Of a stretch of 64,000 nucleotides of DNA, positions 1 through 7,973 are shown one piece after another (within the stretch, counting starts at the first letter, position 1; each line of letters opens with the position of its first letter). The notes under the pieces are model-generated. The model was not told the DNA's origin. It made no database searches and worked only from the letters and a program-made list of their open reading frames with translations. A program made the position numbers and the translations under genes. Source of the DNA: Nannocystis exedens. Its GTDB lineage: Bacteria; Myxococcota_A; Polyangia; Nannocystales; Nannocystaceae. The stretch is taken from assembly GCF_002343915.1 (NCBI RefSeq), contig NZ_NETK01000002.1, positions 496,001 to 560,000 on the forward strand, written 5' to 3'.

Positions 1-1
1 G

Positions 2-535
2 GGCTGGGCGACGCTGAAGAACATCGTCGAGATGAACAAGCGCCGCCGCGGCAAGCCGTTCTTCCAGTACCTGCGCGACAGCAAGGACTCGGACCTGGTG
101 GTGGTGTTCGGCGAGAACGCGGCGGCCTGCCTCGGCCTCATCTTCGCGCTGCTGGCCCTGCTGCTGGCGAGCGTGACCGGCGACCCCCGCTGGGACGCGA
201 TCGGGACGCTGGCGATCGGCGTGGTGCTGATCGGCGTGGCGGTGTTCCTCGCCATCGAGGTGAAGTCGCTGCTGGTCGGCGAGTCCGCCGACCCCGAGAT
301 CACCGCGGCCGCCGGGGCGCTGGCGGTCGAGGACCCGAAGATCACGCGGGTGCTGCGACTCATCACGGTGCAGCAGGGCCCCGGGGAGGTGCTGGTCGCT
401 CTCAAGCTCGGGTTCGCCGCGGGGATGACGGTCGAGCAGGTGGCGGGGACGATCAACGAGTTCGAGACGCGCCTGCGCGGTCGCTGCCCCGAGGTGAAGT
501 GGTGCTTCGTCGAGCCCGACATCCCGCGCACGTGA
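2..535 (+). CDS. Cation diffusion facilitator (CDF) transporter, C-terminal part
   Basis: The reading frame is open from base 2, so the 5' end lies outside the window. The visible part begins with GWATLKNIVEMNKRRRG, then a conserved cytosolic stretch (FFQYLRDSKDSDLVVVFGEN), two transmembrane segments around residues 40-62 and 68-90 of the visible protein, and a roughly 80-residue cytoplasmic C-terminal domain ending in KWCFVEPD. This order (RxxKDxDLxVVFxE loop, last two helices, ferredoxin-like cytosolic domain) is that of CDF proteins of the SLC30A9-like branch, which export divalent metals (Zn2+, Mn2+, Co2+) across the inner membrane by proton antiport. The metal cannot be told because the membrane metal-site helices are mostly missing. 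The next gene is convergent. Confidence 0.8.
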   Translation, partial: GWATLKNIVEMNKRRRGKPFFQYLRDSKDSDLVVVFGENAAACLGLIFALLALLLASVTGDPRWDAIGTLAIGVVLIGVAVFLAIEVKSLLVGESADPEITAAAGALAVEDPKITRVLRLITVQQGPGEVLVALKLGFAAGMTVEQVAGTINEFETRLRGRCPEVKWCFVEPDIPRT

Positions 536-612
536 GGCGGGCGCGACCCGAAAAGGGCGCACGGTCCGGACCCTGACGGGCCGCAACGCCGGTGGCGCCG
601 CGTGACGCCGCG

Positions 613-1104
613 TCACTCGCGGCCGGTCTCGAACACGAGGCGCCGCGCGAACTCCCCCTCGACCAGCGCGGCCGCGGCCTCGGCCAGCTGGGCGACGCGG
701 TCGCTGCGATCGCCCCGGGCGAGGTCGCGGATCCGGTCGAGCAGGGCCCGGTAGGCGGCGAGCAGCGACTCGCGCGTCTCGGCCAGGCTGTCCGAAGGGG
801 CAGGCGGGACGACGGGTGAGGTGCCCGAAGGGGCAGGGGCTTCGGCGGGCGAGGTGGCCGAAGAGGCAGGTGGGACGGGGGTGTCCGAAGGGACAGGTGC
901 TGCGAGGGCGGAAGGCTCGGGGGCGGGACGGGCAGGCTCGGCGGCGTCGGCCAGCGTGGCGGCGGTCCGGGCTCTGGAGGACACGACCGAGCGGGCGGTG
1001 GCCTCGGTCGGCTGCTCGCTCTCTGCCGGGCGGGTCGCGGCGGTCGGGTGCGGGGCGGCGGGCGTCGTGAGGGGGTCCATCGTCTCCAGCTCGTGGTCGT
1101 GCAT
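613..1104 (-). CDS. Hypothetical Pro/Ala-rich protein with helical C-terminus
   Basis: A 163-residue protein of unknown function. A GGAGG ribosome site lies 6 bases before the ATG. Residues 1-110 are a low-complexity Ala/Pro/Ser/Thr linker; residues 111-163 (SLAETRESLLAAYRALLDRI onward) look like one or two amphipathic helices with charged heptads, so a small interaction domain or tether is plausible. The linker contains four copies of the window's dispersed palindrome about 30-33 bases apart, read as PVPSDT, PASSAT, PAPSGT and PAPSDS. No signal peptide or membrane segment is seen. The opposite strand is also open here, as usual at this GC content, but the ribosome site and helical tail favour this strand. 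Confidence 0.5.
   Translation of the reverse strand: MHDHELETMDPLTTPAAPHPTAATRPAESEQPTEATARSVVSSRARTAATLADAAEPARPAPEPSALAAPVPSDTPVPPASSATSPAEAPAPSGTSPVVPPAPSDSLAETRESLLAAYRALLDRIRDLARGDRSDRVAQLAEAAAALVEGEFARRLVFETGRE
788..899. repeat. Four copies of the TGTCC-N4-GGACA palindrome
   Basis: Copies begin near 788, 821, 854 and 881, each close to CTGTCCGAAGGGACAGG with point changes (for example GTGCCCGAAGGGGCAGG and GTGGCCGAAGAGGCAGG). Spacing is 33, 33 and 27 bases, all multiples of three. They lie in the Pro/Ser linker of the gene on the minus strand. Confidence 0.75.
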
Positions 1105-1285
1105 CCCGGGCCTCCGTGGGCAGGTCGCGCCGAGCGGGACGGGTCGCTGTCGGCGACGCTCGCCCGCGGCGCGGCGGCGTGTCAGCGGGGACCAGCGTTC
1201 CCCGGCGGGGCTGCGGGTGTCAACGTTCGATCGGGCGCGCGCGGACGCTGTCGCGAACGCGCGCCGCGGGCCCGACCGCGCGCAG

Positions 1286-1304
1286 ACTGTCTCAAGAGAC
1301 AGGT
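1286..1304. repeat. Intergenic palindrome of the TGTCC-N4-GGACA family
   Basis: ACTGTCTCAAGAGACAGGT is a near-perfect palindrome with arms CTGTCTC and GAGACAG. It lies in the 386-base gap between the divergent hypothetical gene and the peroxiredoxin gene. The rest of the gap holds no convincing gene; a possible -10 (TATAGT at 1439-1444) precedes the peroxiredoxin gene. Confidence 0.7.
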
Positions 1305-1490
1305 CATGCGGGCGCGGGGGAGCTCGCGGCGGAGCCGGACGCGCCGCGGCGGTCGCGGACGAGTTCGGTCGCGGACGGGCGGGGCACCCGGACGCCGATG
1401 CGGCGGCGCGTGCGGTTTTCGCTCGCGGCGGCGTCGGCTATAGTTCGCGCGCCGCTGGCAGCCCGTGGCGGGCGGCGCAAGGAGAGTCTC

Positions 1491-2156
1491 ATGTCTGAAG
1501 CGGTTTCTGGCGCGATCCCTCGCATCGGCGAAGTGGCCCCCGATTTCGTGGCCGAGACGACGCAGGGCGTCATCAAGTTCTCGGAGTGGCAAGGCGGCAA
1601 GTGGGTGGTGCTGTTCTCGCACCCGGCCGACTTCACGCCGGTCTGCACGACCGAGCTCGCCGAGTTCGCGCGGCGCAACGACGAGTTCGTCAAGCGCGAC
1701 ACCAAGCTCATCGGTCTGTCGATCGACTCGATCCACAGTCACATGGCGTGGCTGCAGAACATCAAGGAGCGGCTGGGGGTCGAGATCCCCTACCCGCTGA
1801 TCGCCGACATCGACATGAAGGTGGCGCAGAAGTTCGGCATGCTGCACCCCGAGGCCAGCAGCACCGCCACGGTGCGCGCGGTGTTCTTCATCAACCCCGA
1901 CCGCAAGGTGCAGGCGCTCGTCTACTACCCGCTGACGAACGGCCGCAACATCGACGAGGTGCTCCGCCTGCTCGACAGCCTGCAGACCTCGTCGAAGCAC
2001 TCGGTGGCGACGCCCGCGAACTGGCGCCCCGGCGACAAGGTCATCATCCCGCCGCCGCGCAACGTCGAGGCCCTGCAGCAGCGGATGGCCCGCACCGACA
2101 TGGAGCACGTCGACTTCTATCTCGGGTTCAAGCAGCTCGAGAAGCCGGCGTCGTAG
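1491..2156 (+). CDS. Peroxiredoxin, 1-Cys (Prx6/AhpC-TSA) type
   Basis: 221 residues; the ATG at 1491 follows AAGGAG at 1479-1484. The protein reduces hydrogen peroxide, organic hydroperoxides or peroxynitrite in the cytoplasm. The catalytic motif HPADFTPVCTTE (peroxidatic Cys near residue 52, with the P-x3-T-x2-C arrangement) is intact. The length and the long C-terminal extension (residues 170-221, containing NWRPGDKVIIPPP) are those of the 1-Cys Prx6 subfamily rather than typical 2-Cys AhpC. No second redox partner gene is adjacent. The gene stands alone and converges on the DUF3570 gene, with a hairpin between them. Confidence 0.93.
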   Translation: MSEAVSGAIPRIGEVAPDFVAETTQGVIKFSEWQGGKWVVLFSHPADFTPVCTTELAEFARRNDEFVKRDTKLIGLSIDSIHSHMAWLQNIKERLGVEIPYPLIADIDMKVAQKFGMLHPEASSTATVRAVFFINPDRKVQALVYYPLTNGRNIDEVLRLLDSLQTSSKHSVATPANWRPGDKVIIPPPRNVEALQQRMARTDMEHVDFYLGFKQLEKPAS

Positions 2157-2177
2157 CGTCCGGCCCCGCCTGCTCGT

Positions 2178-2207
2178 CGGCTTCCGGCCTCCCCTTGAAG
2201 GAAGCCG
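2178..2207. terminator. Hairpin between convergent genes (possible bidirectional terminator)
   Basis: CGGCTTCC at 2178-2185 pairs exactly with GGAAGCCG at 2200-2207 across a 14-base loop, and flanking CCCGCCTG / CGGGCAGGCG segments can extend it. It sits in the 76-base gap between the convergent peroxiredoxin and DUF3570 genes. There is no T-run, so a terminator role is inferred from position. Confidence 0.4.
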
Positions 2208-2232
2208 CGGAGGGGCGGGCAGGCGCCCCGGG

Positions 2233-3381
2233 TCAGAACGGGACCGAGAAGGCGAGGCTGCCGAGGCGGGCGTACGGCCCGAAGCGGTAGCCCTCCGAGT
2301 AGAAGACGTGGTTGTAGGTGGCCTGCACCCACGCGCCCTTGAGCCAGTGGAGGCCGCGCACCTTGGCCAGGCCGTCGAGCTCGACGGTCAGCTCGATGCC
2401 GGGCGTGTGCGAGTGGAACTTGGTCATCTTCGGGTCGGCGGTGCGATAGATGGAGTCGCTGCCGTAGTTGCCGTCGGCGCGCCAGAAGTAGGCGCCGGTC
2501 TGCGTGTAGAAGCGGTAGCGCAGGCGCAGGATGACGCGCCGCAAGAAGCGGACGTGGGCCCGGACTTCGGGGGCGTGGGCGAGGATGGCCCAGTCGTCGG
2601 CGTAGAAGCGGTAGCGGCCCTCGAGCACGAGCGGCGTCTTCGGCACGGCGTAGCGGAGGAAGCCGCTCAGGGCGAGGCGCCGGCGCTGGCGCGGGTGCGA
2701 CTCGTCGAGGCCGTCGCGGACCTTGCGGTACGGGTTGTCCTGCGGACCCTTGGAGTAGATGCCCTCCGCCAGCACGCCGCCGAGCAGCCGGCGAGTGAGG
2801 GCGTGGGTGTACCCGATGCCGAGGTAGTGGACCTGCAAGAGGTTGGACGCCCGGGCACCTGTCTCCGGGGACATCTCCTCGAGGTTCATCCGGCCGCCCG
2901 TCCACGGGATCGCGCGACCGCCGTAGAGCTGCAGCACGGAGTCGAGGTTGGCCATGTACTGCAGGCTGACGGTGCCGGCCCGGTTGAAGACGTCGCGCGC
3001 GCCCCCGAGGCCGAAGCTGCGCGAGATCCAGTCGCTCTCGGTCGAGTAGCGGAAGAAGCCGCCGAACGACCACTCCTTGAGTCGCGCGGCGGCCCGCAAG
3101 GTGCCCTCGTGGCGGAACTCGGTGAAGAGGAAGTCGCCGCCGGTGACGGCCGCCGCGCCGGCGCCGATCGAGGCGGAGGTGACGGCGTCGAGCAGGTACT
3201 CGGCGCCGATCGTGAAGCGCTCGTCGGGGAGGTCCTTCTCGACGTAGACGACCGGCGCGAGCACCCGGGTCGAGGTCTCGCGGTAGTAGTTGCCGCGCAC
3301 GGTGACGCGATCCTCGGCCGCGAGGTCGCGGGCGACGAGGAGCGAGACGAAGCAGGCGAGGACGACTAGCCGCAGCCGCAT
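2233..3381 (-). CDS. DUF3570 family outer-membrane beta-barrel protein
   Basis: 382 residues with a signal peptide (MRLRLVVLACFVSLLVARDLAA). The mature N-terminus contains VRGNYYRETSTRVLAPVVYV, then FTIGAEYLLDAVTSASIGAG, the start of the DUF3570 pattern, followed by many alternating aromatic beta-strands and a C-terminal Phe (SLAFSVPF), as in outer-membrane barrels. DUF3570 proteins are usually encoded right after a small DUF4266 lipoprotein, as here, and often near ApbE-type flavin transferases. Their exact function is not established. The start overlaps the stop of the DUF4266 gene by 16 bases, so the two are translated together. Confidence 0.85.
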   Translation of the reverse strand: MRLRLVVLACFVSLLVARDLAAEDRVTVRGNYYRETSTRVLAPVVYVEKDLPDERFTIGAEYLLDAVTSASIGAGAAAVTGGDFLFTEFRHEGTLRAAARLKEWSFGGFFRYSTESDWISRSFGLGGARDVFNRAGTVSLQYMANLDSVLQLYGGRAIPWTGGRMNLEEMSPETGARASNLLQVHYLGIGYTHALTRRLLGGVLAEGIYSKGPQDNPYRKVRDGLDESHPRQRRRLALSGFLRYAVPKTPLVLEGRYRFYADDWAILAHAPEVRAHVRFLRRVILRLRYRFYTQTGAYFWRADGNYGSDSIYRTADPKMTKFHSHTPGIELTVELDGLAKVRGLHWLKGAWVQATYNHVFYSEGYRFGPYARLGSLAFSVPF

Positions 3382-3590
3382 CCGCCACCTGCGGCGCCGT
3401 GGCCGCCGAACCCGCCCTCGCGCGCCGATTCGACGTGCGACTGGAACTTCTCCTCCATGCCTTCGACGGCAGGGTTCATCTCGGGGCGGCTCAGGACCTC
3501 GCGCTCGGAGGGACGAACGGTGGCGCAGCCGGCCGGGAGGGCGACTGCTGCGAGGACGAGGGCGACGAGGCGCGCGGGTCCGGCGAACAT
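3366..3590 (-). CDS. DUF4266 small lipoprotein
   Basis: 74 residues. A type II signal peptide ends in the lipobox LPAGC near residue 22, followed by ATVRPSEREVLSRPEMNP and a Gly/Cys-rich end (GGHGAAGGGCGCG). This is the DUF4266 signature: a tiny lipoprotein with a C-terminal GGGCGC motif, always paired with a DUF3570 barrel. The Cys-rich tail could bind a metal or be covalently modified; that is inference. A promoter with TTGCTG and TAAGGT lies 7 bases before the ATG, so the transcript is probably leaderless. Confidence 0.85.
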   Translation of the reverse strand: MFAGPARLVALVLAAVALPAGCATVRPSEREVLSRPEMNPAVEGMEEKFQSHVESAREGGFGGHGAAGGGCGCG

Positions 3591-3597
3591 CGGCCCG

Positions 3598-3627
3598 ACC
3601 TTAGCCGCAGAAATCTCGCGGCAGCAA
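3598..3627 (-). promoter_or_regulatory. Predicted promoter of the DUF4266-DUF3570 operon
   Basis: On the minus strand, -35 TTGCTG (3627-3622), 18-base spacer, -10 TAAGGT (3603-3598), then 7 bases to the ATG at 3590. Confidence 0.6.
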
Positions 3628-3662
3628 GGCCCCGCGGATCGGGTTCGTCGGGCGCACGACTC

Positions 3663-3691
3663 TTGTCAGCGCGGCGCGCCTGGTCTATCCC
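3663..3691 (+). promoter_or_regulatory. Predicted promoter of cmk
   Basis: -35 TTGTCA (3663-3668), 17-base spacer, -10 TATCCC (3686-3691). The expected transcription start falls near 3698, at or just before the ATG at 3701, implying little or no leader. Confidence 0.5.
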
Positions 3692-3700
3692 CCCGTGCGA

Positions 3701-4411
3701 ATGGGCCTCCTGATCGTCATCGACGGGCCTGCCGGCGCGGGAAAGAGCACGGTCGCGCGCCGCGTGGCGCAGCACTTCGGACTGCCGGTGCTGGACACCG
3801 GCGCCATCTACCGCACGCTGGCGCTGGCGGCCCGCGAGCGCGGGATCGCCTGGAGCGACGAGGCCGGCCTGGTGGCGCTGGCCGCGGGCCTGCCGATCCG
3901 CTTCGAGGCCGCGACCGAAGCCGGCGGGCCGCGGGTGCTGTACGACGGGCGAGACGTCACGCAGGCGATCCGGACGCCGGAGATCTCCGAGGGGTCGTCG
4001 CAGGTGTCGGCGCTGCCGGCGGTTCGCGCGAGCTTGCTGGAGATCCAGCGCCGGCTCGGGCGGGACGGCTGCGTCGCCGAAGGTCGCGACCTCGGGACGG
4101 TGGTGTTCCCCGATGCGCCGCACAAGTTCTTCCTCACGGCCAGCGACGCCGTCCGCGCCGCTCGCCGCCAGGCCGAGCTCGAGGGCGCCGCGCTGGCGGA
4201 CGTCCTGCGCGACCTGAACCGGCGGGACGAACGCGACCGGTCGCGGGCGACGGCGCCGATGGCCCGGGCGGAGGACGCCGTTCTCGTCGATTCCAGCGAC
4301 CTCGACGCCGACGCGGTGGTGGCCGCCATCGTCGACGCGGTGACTTCCAGGCTCCCAGGGCCCGGCGGGGCCGCCGGCGGGCCGGTTGACGGGTCGCCGA
4401 AAAGCGCCTAG
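3701..4411 (+). CDS. cmk: Cytidylate kinase
   Basis: 236 residues from the ATG at 3701; a GTG at 3695 would add two residues but lies upstream of the likely transcription start. Cmk phosphorylates CMP and dCMP using ATP. The Walker A loop GPAGAGKST lies at residues 9-17, followed by DTGAIYRTLALAA (nucleoside-binding) and, further on, GRDVTQAIRTPEI, AEGRDLGTVVFPDA and the lid segment RRDERDRSRATAPM. The order and length match bacterial CMP kinases. cmk is directly followed by rpsA, a widely conserved pairing. A promoter for rpsA overlaps the cmk stop codon. Confidence 0.95.
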   Translation: MGLLIVIDGPAGAGKSTVARRVAQHFGLPVLDTGAIYRTLALAARERGIAWSDEAGLVALAAGLPIRFEAATEAGGPRVLYDGRDVTQAIRTPEISEGSSQVSALPAVRASLLEIQRRLGRDGCVAEGRDLGTVVFPDAPHKFFLTASDAVRAARRQAELEGAALADVLRDLNRRDERDRSRATAPMARAEDAVLVDSSDLDADAVVAAIVDAVTSRLPGPGGAAGGPVDGSPKSA

Positions 4412-4414
4412 CTT
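4386..4414 (+). promoter_or_regulatory. Predicted promoter of rpsA
   Basis: -35 TTGACG (4386-4391), 17-base spacer, -10 TAGCTT (4409-4414), overlapping the last codon of cmk. It is one of the best sigma-70-like matches in the window and would give a leader of about 105 bases before the rpsA ATG. Such a leader could be where S1 autoregulates; that is inference. Confidence 0.6.
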
Positions 4415-4526
4415 CCCCCCGCTCGCGTAGGCCAGGGTGGCGTGCGTCGTGCGTGACCGCCAGGTCGCGTCGCGAGGCCCTCCCACTCAAGAGCCGGCGC
4501 GGGTTGGAAGGAACTTTCACCCCAAC

Positions 4527-6239
4527 ATGCAAGAGCAACACAACCTGCGCGCCGAGGGAGACGACGACTTCGCGGCGCTCTTCGAGAAGAACACCCAGGA
4601 AAATCCAGAGATTCGTGAAGGCACGATCGTCCTGGGGACCATCGTCGATGTGATCGGCGAGTACGCAGTCGTCGACGTCGGTTGCAAGGCCGAGGGCCAG
4701 GTCCCGCTGCGCGAGTTCGCCGAGGAGGACGGCACGATCAACGTCCGCGTCGGCGACAAGATCGAGGTCCTGCTCGAGGCGCAAGAGGACAACAACGGCC
4801 TCGTCGTGCTGTCGAAGGACAAGGCGCGCAAGCGCAAGGTGTGGGACGAGATCCAGTCGGCCTGCGAGGCCGAGGGTCTGGTCCGCGGCACCATCCAGGC
4901 CCGCGTGAAGGGCGGCCTCGCGGTGCTGCTGCAGGGCGGCGTGAAGGCGTTCTTGCCGGGGAGCCAGGTCGATCTGCGGCCCGTCCGCAACCTCGACACC
5001 TTCATCGGCAAGGACTTCGACTTCAAGATCATCAAGTTCAACAAGAAGCGCGGCAACATCGTGCTGTCGCGCCGGGTGCTGCTCGAGGCGGAGCGCGCCA
5101 ACCTCAAGAGCGACACGCTCAACCGGCTGCAAGAGGGCGAGATCGTCGAGGGTGTGGTCAAGAACCTCACCGACTACGGCGCCTTCATCGACCTCGGCGG
5201 CATCGACGGCCTGCTCCACATCACGGACATGTCGTGGGGCCGCGTCAACCACCCGAGCGAGCTGTTCCAGGTCGGCGACAAGGTCCGCGTCAAGGTCCTG
5301 AAGTTCAACTCGGACTCGGAGCGCGTCAGCCTCGGCCTCAAGCAGATCACCGCGGACCCGTGGGTCAACGCCGAGCAGCGTTACATCCCCGGCACCGTGG
5401 TCGAGGGCAAGGTCGTCAGCATCAAGGACTACGGCGCCTTCATCGAGCTCGAGGAGGGCATCGAGGGCCTGGTCCACGTGTCCGAGATGTCGTGGACGCG
5501 CCAGATCAAGAACCCGAAGCAGATCCTCAAGATCGGCGATCAGGTCCGCGCGGTGGTCCTCGACATCGACGTGTCGCAGAACCGCATCTCCCTCGGCATG
5601 AAGCAGCTCGAGGAGAACCCGTACGACAAGGTGCTCGAGACCTACCCGCCGGGCACCATCGTCGAGGGCGTGGTCCGCAACATCGTCGACTTCGGCGTGT
5701 TCGTCGAGCTCGAGCCCGGCATCGACGGCCTCGTGCACATCACGGACCTCAGCTGGACGCAGCGGGTCCGCCACCCGAGCGAGCTGTTCAAGAAGGGCGA
5801 CCGCGTGCGCGCGATGGTCCTGAACATCGACAACTCGGGCGAGAAGCCGAAGATCAGCCTCGGCCTCAAGCAGCTCGCGCAGGATCCGTGGGACCGGATC
5901 CCGTACGACTACCCGATCGGCAAGATCATCGAGGTCAAGATCCTCAAGCTGACCGACTTCGGCGCGTTCGCCGAGCTCGAGCCCGGCATCGAGGGCCTGA
6001 TCCACATCTCGGAGATCAGCGAGGAGCGCATCGACGACCCCCGCTCGGTGCTCGAGCCGGGTCAGCGCGTGCGCGCGGAGCTCATCCAGATGGATCCGGG
6101 CGAGCGCAAGATCGGCCTGTCGATCAAGAGCGCCAAGCGCCAGGACGAGCTCGCCGACGCCCAGGGCTACGCCAACGCCAGCGAGGCCGGCGCGACCCTC
6201 GGCGACGTGTTCGCCAACAAGTTCCGCGACCGCTCGTAG
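4527..6239 (+). CDS. rpsA: 30S ribosomal protein S1
   Basis: 570 residues from the ATG at 4527 (MQEQHNLRAEGDDD). It contains six S1 RNA-binding repeats, roughly at residues 22-90, 108-175, 195-263, 279-350, 366-437 and 455-522. The last four show the canonical GxVxxxxDYGAFIxLxxxxxGLxHxSxxSW core (for example KNLTDYGAFIDLGGIDGLLH). This matches the six-domain S1 of Gram-negative bacteria, which delivers mRNA to the 30S subunit. The long frame open on the opposite strand through this region is a GC artefact. Confidence 0.97.
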   Translation: MQEQHNLRAEGDDDFAALFEKNTQENPEIREGTIVLGTIVDVIGEYAVVDVGCKAEGQVPLREFAEEDGTINVRVGDKIEVLLEAQEDNNGLVVLSKDKARKRKVWDEIQSACEAEGLVRGTIQARVKGGLAVLLQGGVKAFLPGSQVDLRPVRNLDTFIGKDFDFKIIKFNKKRGNIVLSRRVLLEAERANLKSDTLNRLQEGEIVEGVVKNLTDYGAFIDLGGIDGLLHITDMSWGRVNHPSELFQVGDKVRVKVLKFNSDSERVSLGLKQITADPWVNAEQRYIPGTVVEGKVVSIKDYGAFIELEEGIEGLVHVSEMSWTRQIKNPKQILKIGDQVRAVVLDIDVSQNRISLGMKQLEENPYDKVLETYPPGTIVEGVVRNIVDFGVFVELEPGIDGLVHITDLSWTQRVRHPSELFKKGDRVRAMVLNIDNSGEKPKISLGLKQLAQDPWDRIPYDYPIGKIIEVKILKLTDFGAFAELEPGIEGLIHISEISEERIDDPRSVLEPGQRVRAELIQMDPGERKIGLSIKSAKRQDELADAQGYANASEAGATLGDVFANKFRDRS

Positions 6240-6402
6240 TCGCGGGCCCGCGCTGCGGGACGTGAGCTCCCGGCGCCGATCACCCCAGGGTGAGGCGCCG
6301 CGGAGCCGGACATCGAAGGCTCTGCCCGATCCGCGGTCTCCGCGGGCAGGCGGGGCCTTCGCTGCTTGGTTCCGGGGCGCGCGGCCGCGTGCGCGACGGC
6401 GC

Positions 6403-6431
6403 TTGATCGCTCCCCAAAGTCGGGGTAAGCC
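6403..6431 (+). promoter_or_regulatory. Predicted promoter of ribH
   Basis: -35 TTGATC (6403-6408), 17-base spacer, -10 TAAGCC (6426-6431), 7 bases before the ATG at 6439. The transcript would be leaderless. No FMN riboswitch (RFN) signature is visible upstream. Confidence 0.6.
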
Positions 6432-6438
6432 GCCGGGC

Positions 6439-6966
6439 ATGGCCGAGGTTCTGGCGAAGGTGCAGACGATCGAGGGCACGCTCGACGCTTCGGGGCTGCG
6501 GCTGGCGATCGTCGTCAGCCGGTTCAACAACTTCATCACCGACCGCTTGCTCGAGGGGGCCGTCGACGCGCTGGTGCGCTCGGGCGCTCGCCCGGAGGAC
6601 ATCACGGTGGTGCGTTGCCCGGGGGCGTTCGAGATCCCGATGGTCGTCGGCCAGGTGCTGTCGGCCAAGAGCTACGACGCCGTGATCACGCTGGGCTGCC
6701 TGATCCGCGGCGACACGATCCACTTCGACCTGATCGCGGCCGAGTGCACGCGCGGCGTGTCGCAGATGGCGCTCGCGTTCGAGGTGCCGGTGACGTACGG
6801 CGTGCTGACGACCGACACGCTCGAGCAGGCGATCCACCGCGCGGGCGCCAAGGCCGGGAACAAGGGCGCCGAGGCGGCGATGGCGGCGGTCGAGCAGGTC
6901 CGGCTCTACCGCGAGATCGCGGCGCGCGGGGCGGCCGACGCCCAGACCGAGGCCTCCGGTGGCTGA
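6439..6966 (+). CDS. ribH: 6,7-dimethyl-8-ribityllumazine synthase
   Basis: 175 residues. RibH condenses 5-amino-6-ribitylamino-uracil with 3,4-dihydroxy-2-butanone 4-phosphate, the penultimate step of riboflavin synthesis. Diagnostic segments are IVVSRFNNFITDRLLEGAVD, VRCPGAFEIPMV, LGCLIRGDTIHFDLIAAE (catalytic His in the position of His88 of Bacillus RibH) and VTYGVLTTDTLEQAIHRAG. A Gly/Ala-rich tail follows residue 150. The stop overlaps the GTG start of nusB by 8 bases, the common ribH-nusB arrangement. Confidence 0.96.
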   Translation: MAEVLAKVQTIEGTLDASGLRLAIVVSRFNNFITDRLLEGAVDALVRSGARPEDITVVRCPGAFEIPMVVGQVLSAKSYDAVITLGCLIRGDTIHFDLIAAECTRGVSQMALAFEVPVTYGVLTTDTLEQAIHRAGAKAGNKGAEAAMAAVEQVRLYREIAARGAADAQTEASGG

Positions 6967-7450
6967 GACGAAGTCGCGGCACCCGCACCGGGCGCACGGG
7001 CGAGAGGTGGCGTTGCTGGCGCTGTGTCACCTCGAGTCGTATCGCCCCGAGGAGCGCGCGCGGGCGCTCGAGCTGTTTTGGGCCCACGTGCCGGCCGAAT
7101 CCGGCGACGGTGGGCAAGAGCTGCGCGGCTGGCTGGCCGATCCGAAGGTCGTCGAGTTCGCCCGGCGGCTGCTGGCGGTGAGCAGCGAGCGCGCGGCGGA
7201 GATCGACGGGGCCATCGAGGCGACGTCGCGCTCGTGGCGGCTGGCGCGGATGGATCGCGTCGACCGCAACGTGCTGCGCCTGGTCGGCGCCGAGAGCCTC
7301 GGCCTGTCCGAAACGCCACGTGCGGTGATCGTCTCCGAGGCGGTCCGACTGGCGGCCCGCTACGGCAGCGAGCGCAGCGCCCCGTTCGTCAACGGGGTCG
7401 CGCAGGCGCTGGCCGGCAAGCTGCGCGGCGAGGCTCGCGAGGAGTCGTAG
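6959..7450 (+). CDS. nusB: Transcription antitermination factor NusB
   Basis: 163 residues from a GTG overlapping the end of ribH. NusB is an all-helical RNA-binding protein that, with NusE/S10, binds boxA in rRNA transcripts and helps antitermination. Visible features are HGREVALLALCHLE near the N-terminus and the C-terminal block RMDRVDRNVLRLVGAESL ... TPRAVIVSEAVRLAARYGSE ... FVNGVAQALA, which is the classic NusB signature. An insert of about 20 residues (FWAHVPAESGDGGQELRGWL) makes it slightly longer than usual. Confidence 0.93.
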   Translation: MAETKSRHPHRAHGREVALLALCHLESYRPEERARALELFWAHVPAESGDGGQELRGWLADPKVVEFARRLLAVSSERAAEIDGAIEATSRSWRLARMDRVDRNVLRLVGAESLGLSETPRAVIVSEAVRLAARYGSERSAPFVNGVAQALAGKLRGEAREES

Positions 7451-7582
7451 CGCGGACACGGGTGCGGACGCCCGGGCACGGGTGAGGAGGGAGCGCGCGC
7501 TCGGCGGCCGTACAGTTGTCCGCGCGGTGTCTGCGCAATCTCTGTCCGTCCGCGAGGTTAAGGGAGGACGGGCGTCCGGGCG

Positions 7583-7588
7583 TATACT
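7583..7588 (+). promoter_or_regulatory. Predicted -10 element of the chemosensory operon
   Basis: TATACT lies exactly 7 bases before the ATG at 7596, the same geometry as other predicted leaderless promoters in the window. No good TTG-type -35 box is at 17-18 bases; TTAAGG at 7558-7563 would need a 19-base spacer. Confidence 0.4.
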
Positions 7589-7595
7589 GGCCGAG

Positions 7596-7973
7596 ATGCC
7601 CATCCGCGCTCTGGTCGTCGATGACTCCGCGGCGATGCGGAACTTCGTCAGCTCGGTCCTGGAGTCGTCGGGTGAGTACGACGTCGACGAGGTCGGGCAC
7701 GGGTTCGAGGCCATACGCCTGTTGCCGCGAGGCGACTACGCGCTGTTCGTGTTCGACGTGAACATGCCCGACTTCAACGGGCTCGAGCTGATCCGGGCGG
7801 TGCGCGAGCAGCCCCGCTACTCGCGGACGCCGCTGGTGGTGATGACGACCGAGGGCCGCCTCGGCGACGTCGAGCGCGCGAAGCAGGCCGGAGCGAACGT
7901 GGTGCTGACCAAGCCGTTCACGCCGGAGGTCCTGCTCGCGGCGGTCGCTCGGGCGCTCGGAGGCGGGGATTGA
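7596..7973 (+). CDS. Single-domain response regulator (CheY-like)
   Basis: 125 residues, a stand-alone receiver domain. The acidic pair is in VVDDSAAMRNF (Asp9-Asp10), the phospho-acceptor Asp lies in FVFDVNMPDFNGLEL near residue 52, the conserved Thr/Ser in VVMTTEG, and the Lys in LTKPFTPE. It is the first gene of the chemosensory operon, and its TGA overlaps the TTG start of cheA, so it is probably phosphorylated by that CheA. Whether it acts on a flagellar-type motor or on gliding/pilus machinery cannot be seen. Confidence 0.9.
   Translation: MPIRALVVDDSAAMRNFVSSVLESSGEYDVDEVGHGFEAIRLLPRGDYALFVFDVNMPDFNGLELIRAVREQPRYSRTPLVVMTTEGRLGDVERAKQAGANVVLTKPFTPEVLLAAVARALGGGD

Noticed and set aside
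5225..5500. Palindrome-like GGACATGTCG and GTGTCCGAGATG in rpsA
   Set aside because: They encode conserved S1 residues (ITDMSW, VSEMSW) and lack the paired TGTCC-N4-GGACA arms, so they are ordinary coding matches.
6240..6438. FMN riboswitch upstream of ribH
   Set aside because: The conserved RFN blocks are missing and the predicted promoter lies only 7 bases before the ATG, leaving no leader RNA.
4134..6668. Very long open frame antisense to rpsA
   Set aside because: The rpsA protein on the plus strand is a complete six-domain S1; the antisense frame is His/Asp/Leu-rich with no motif and arises from GC3-biased codons.
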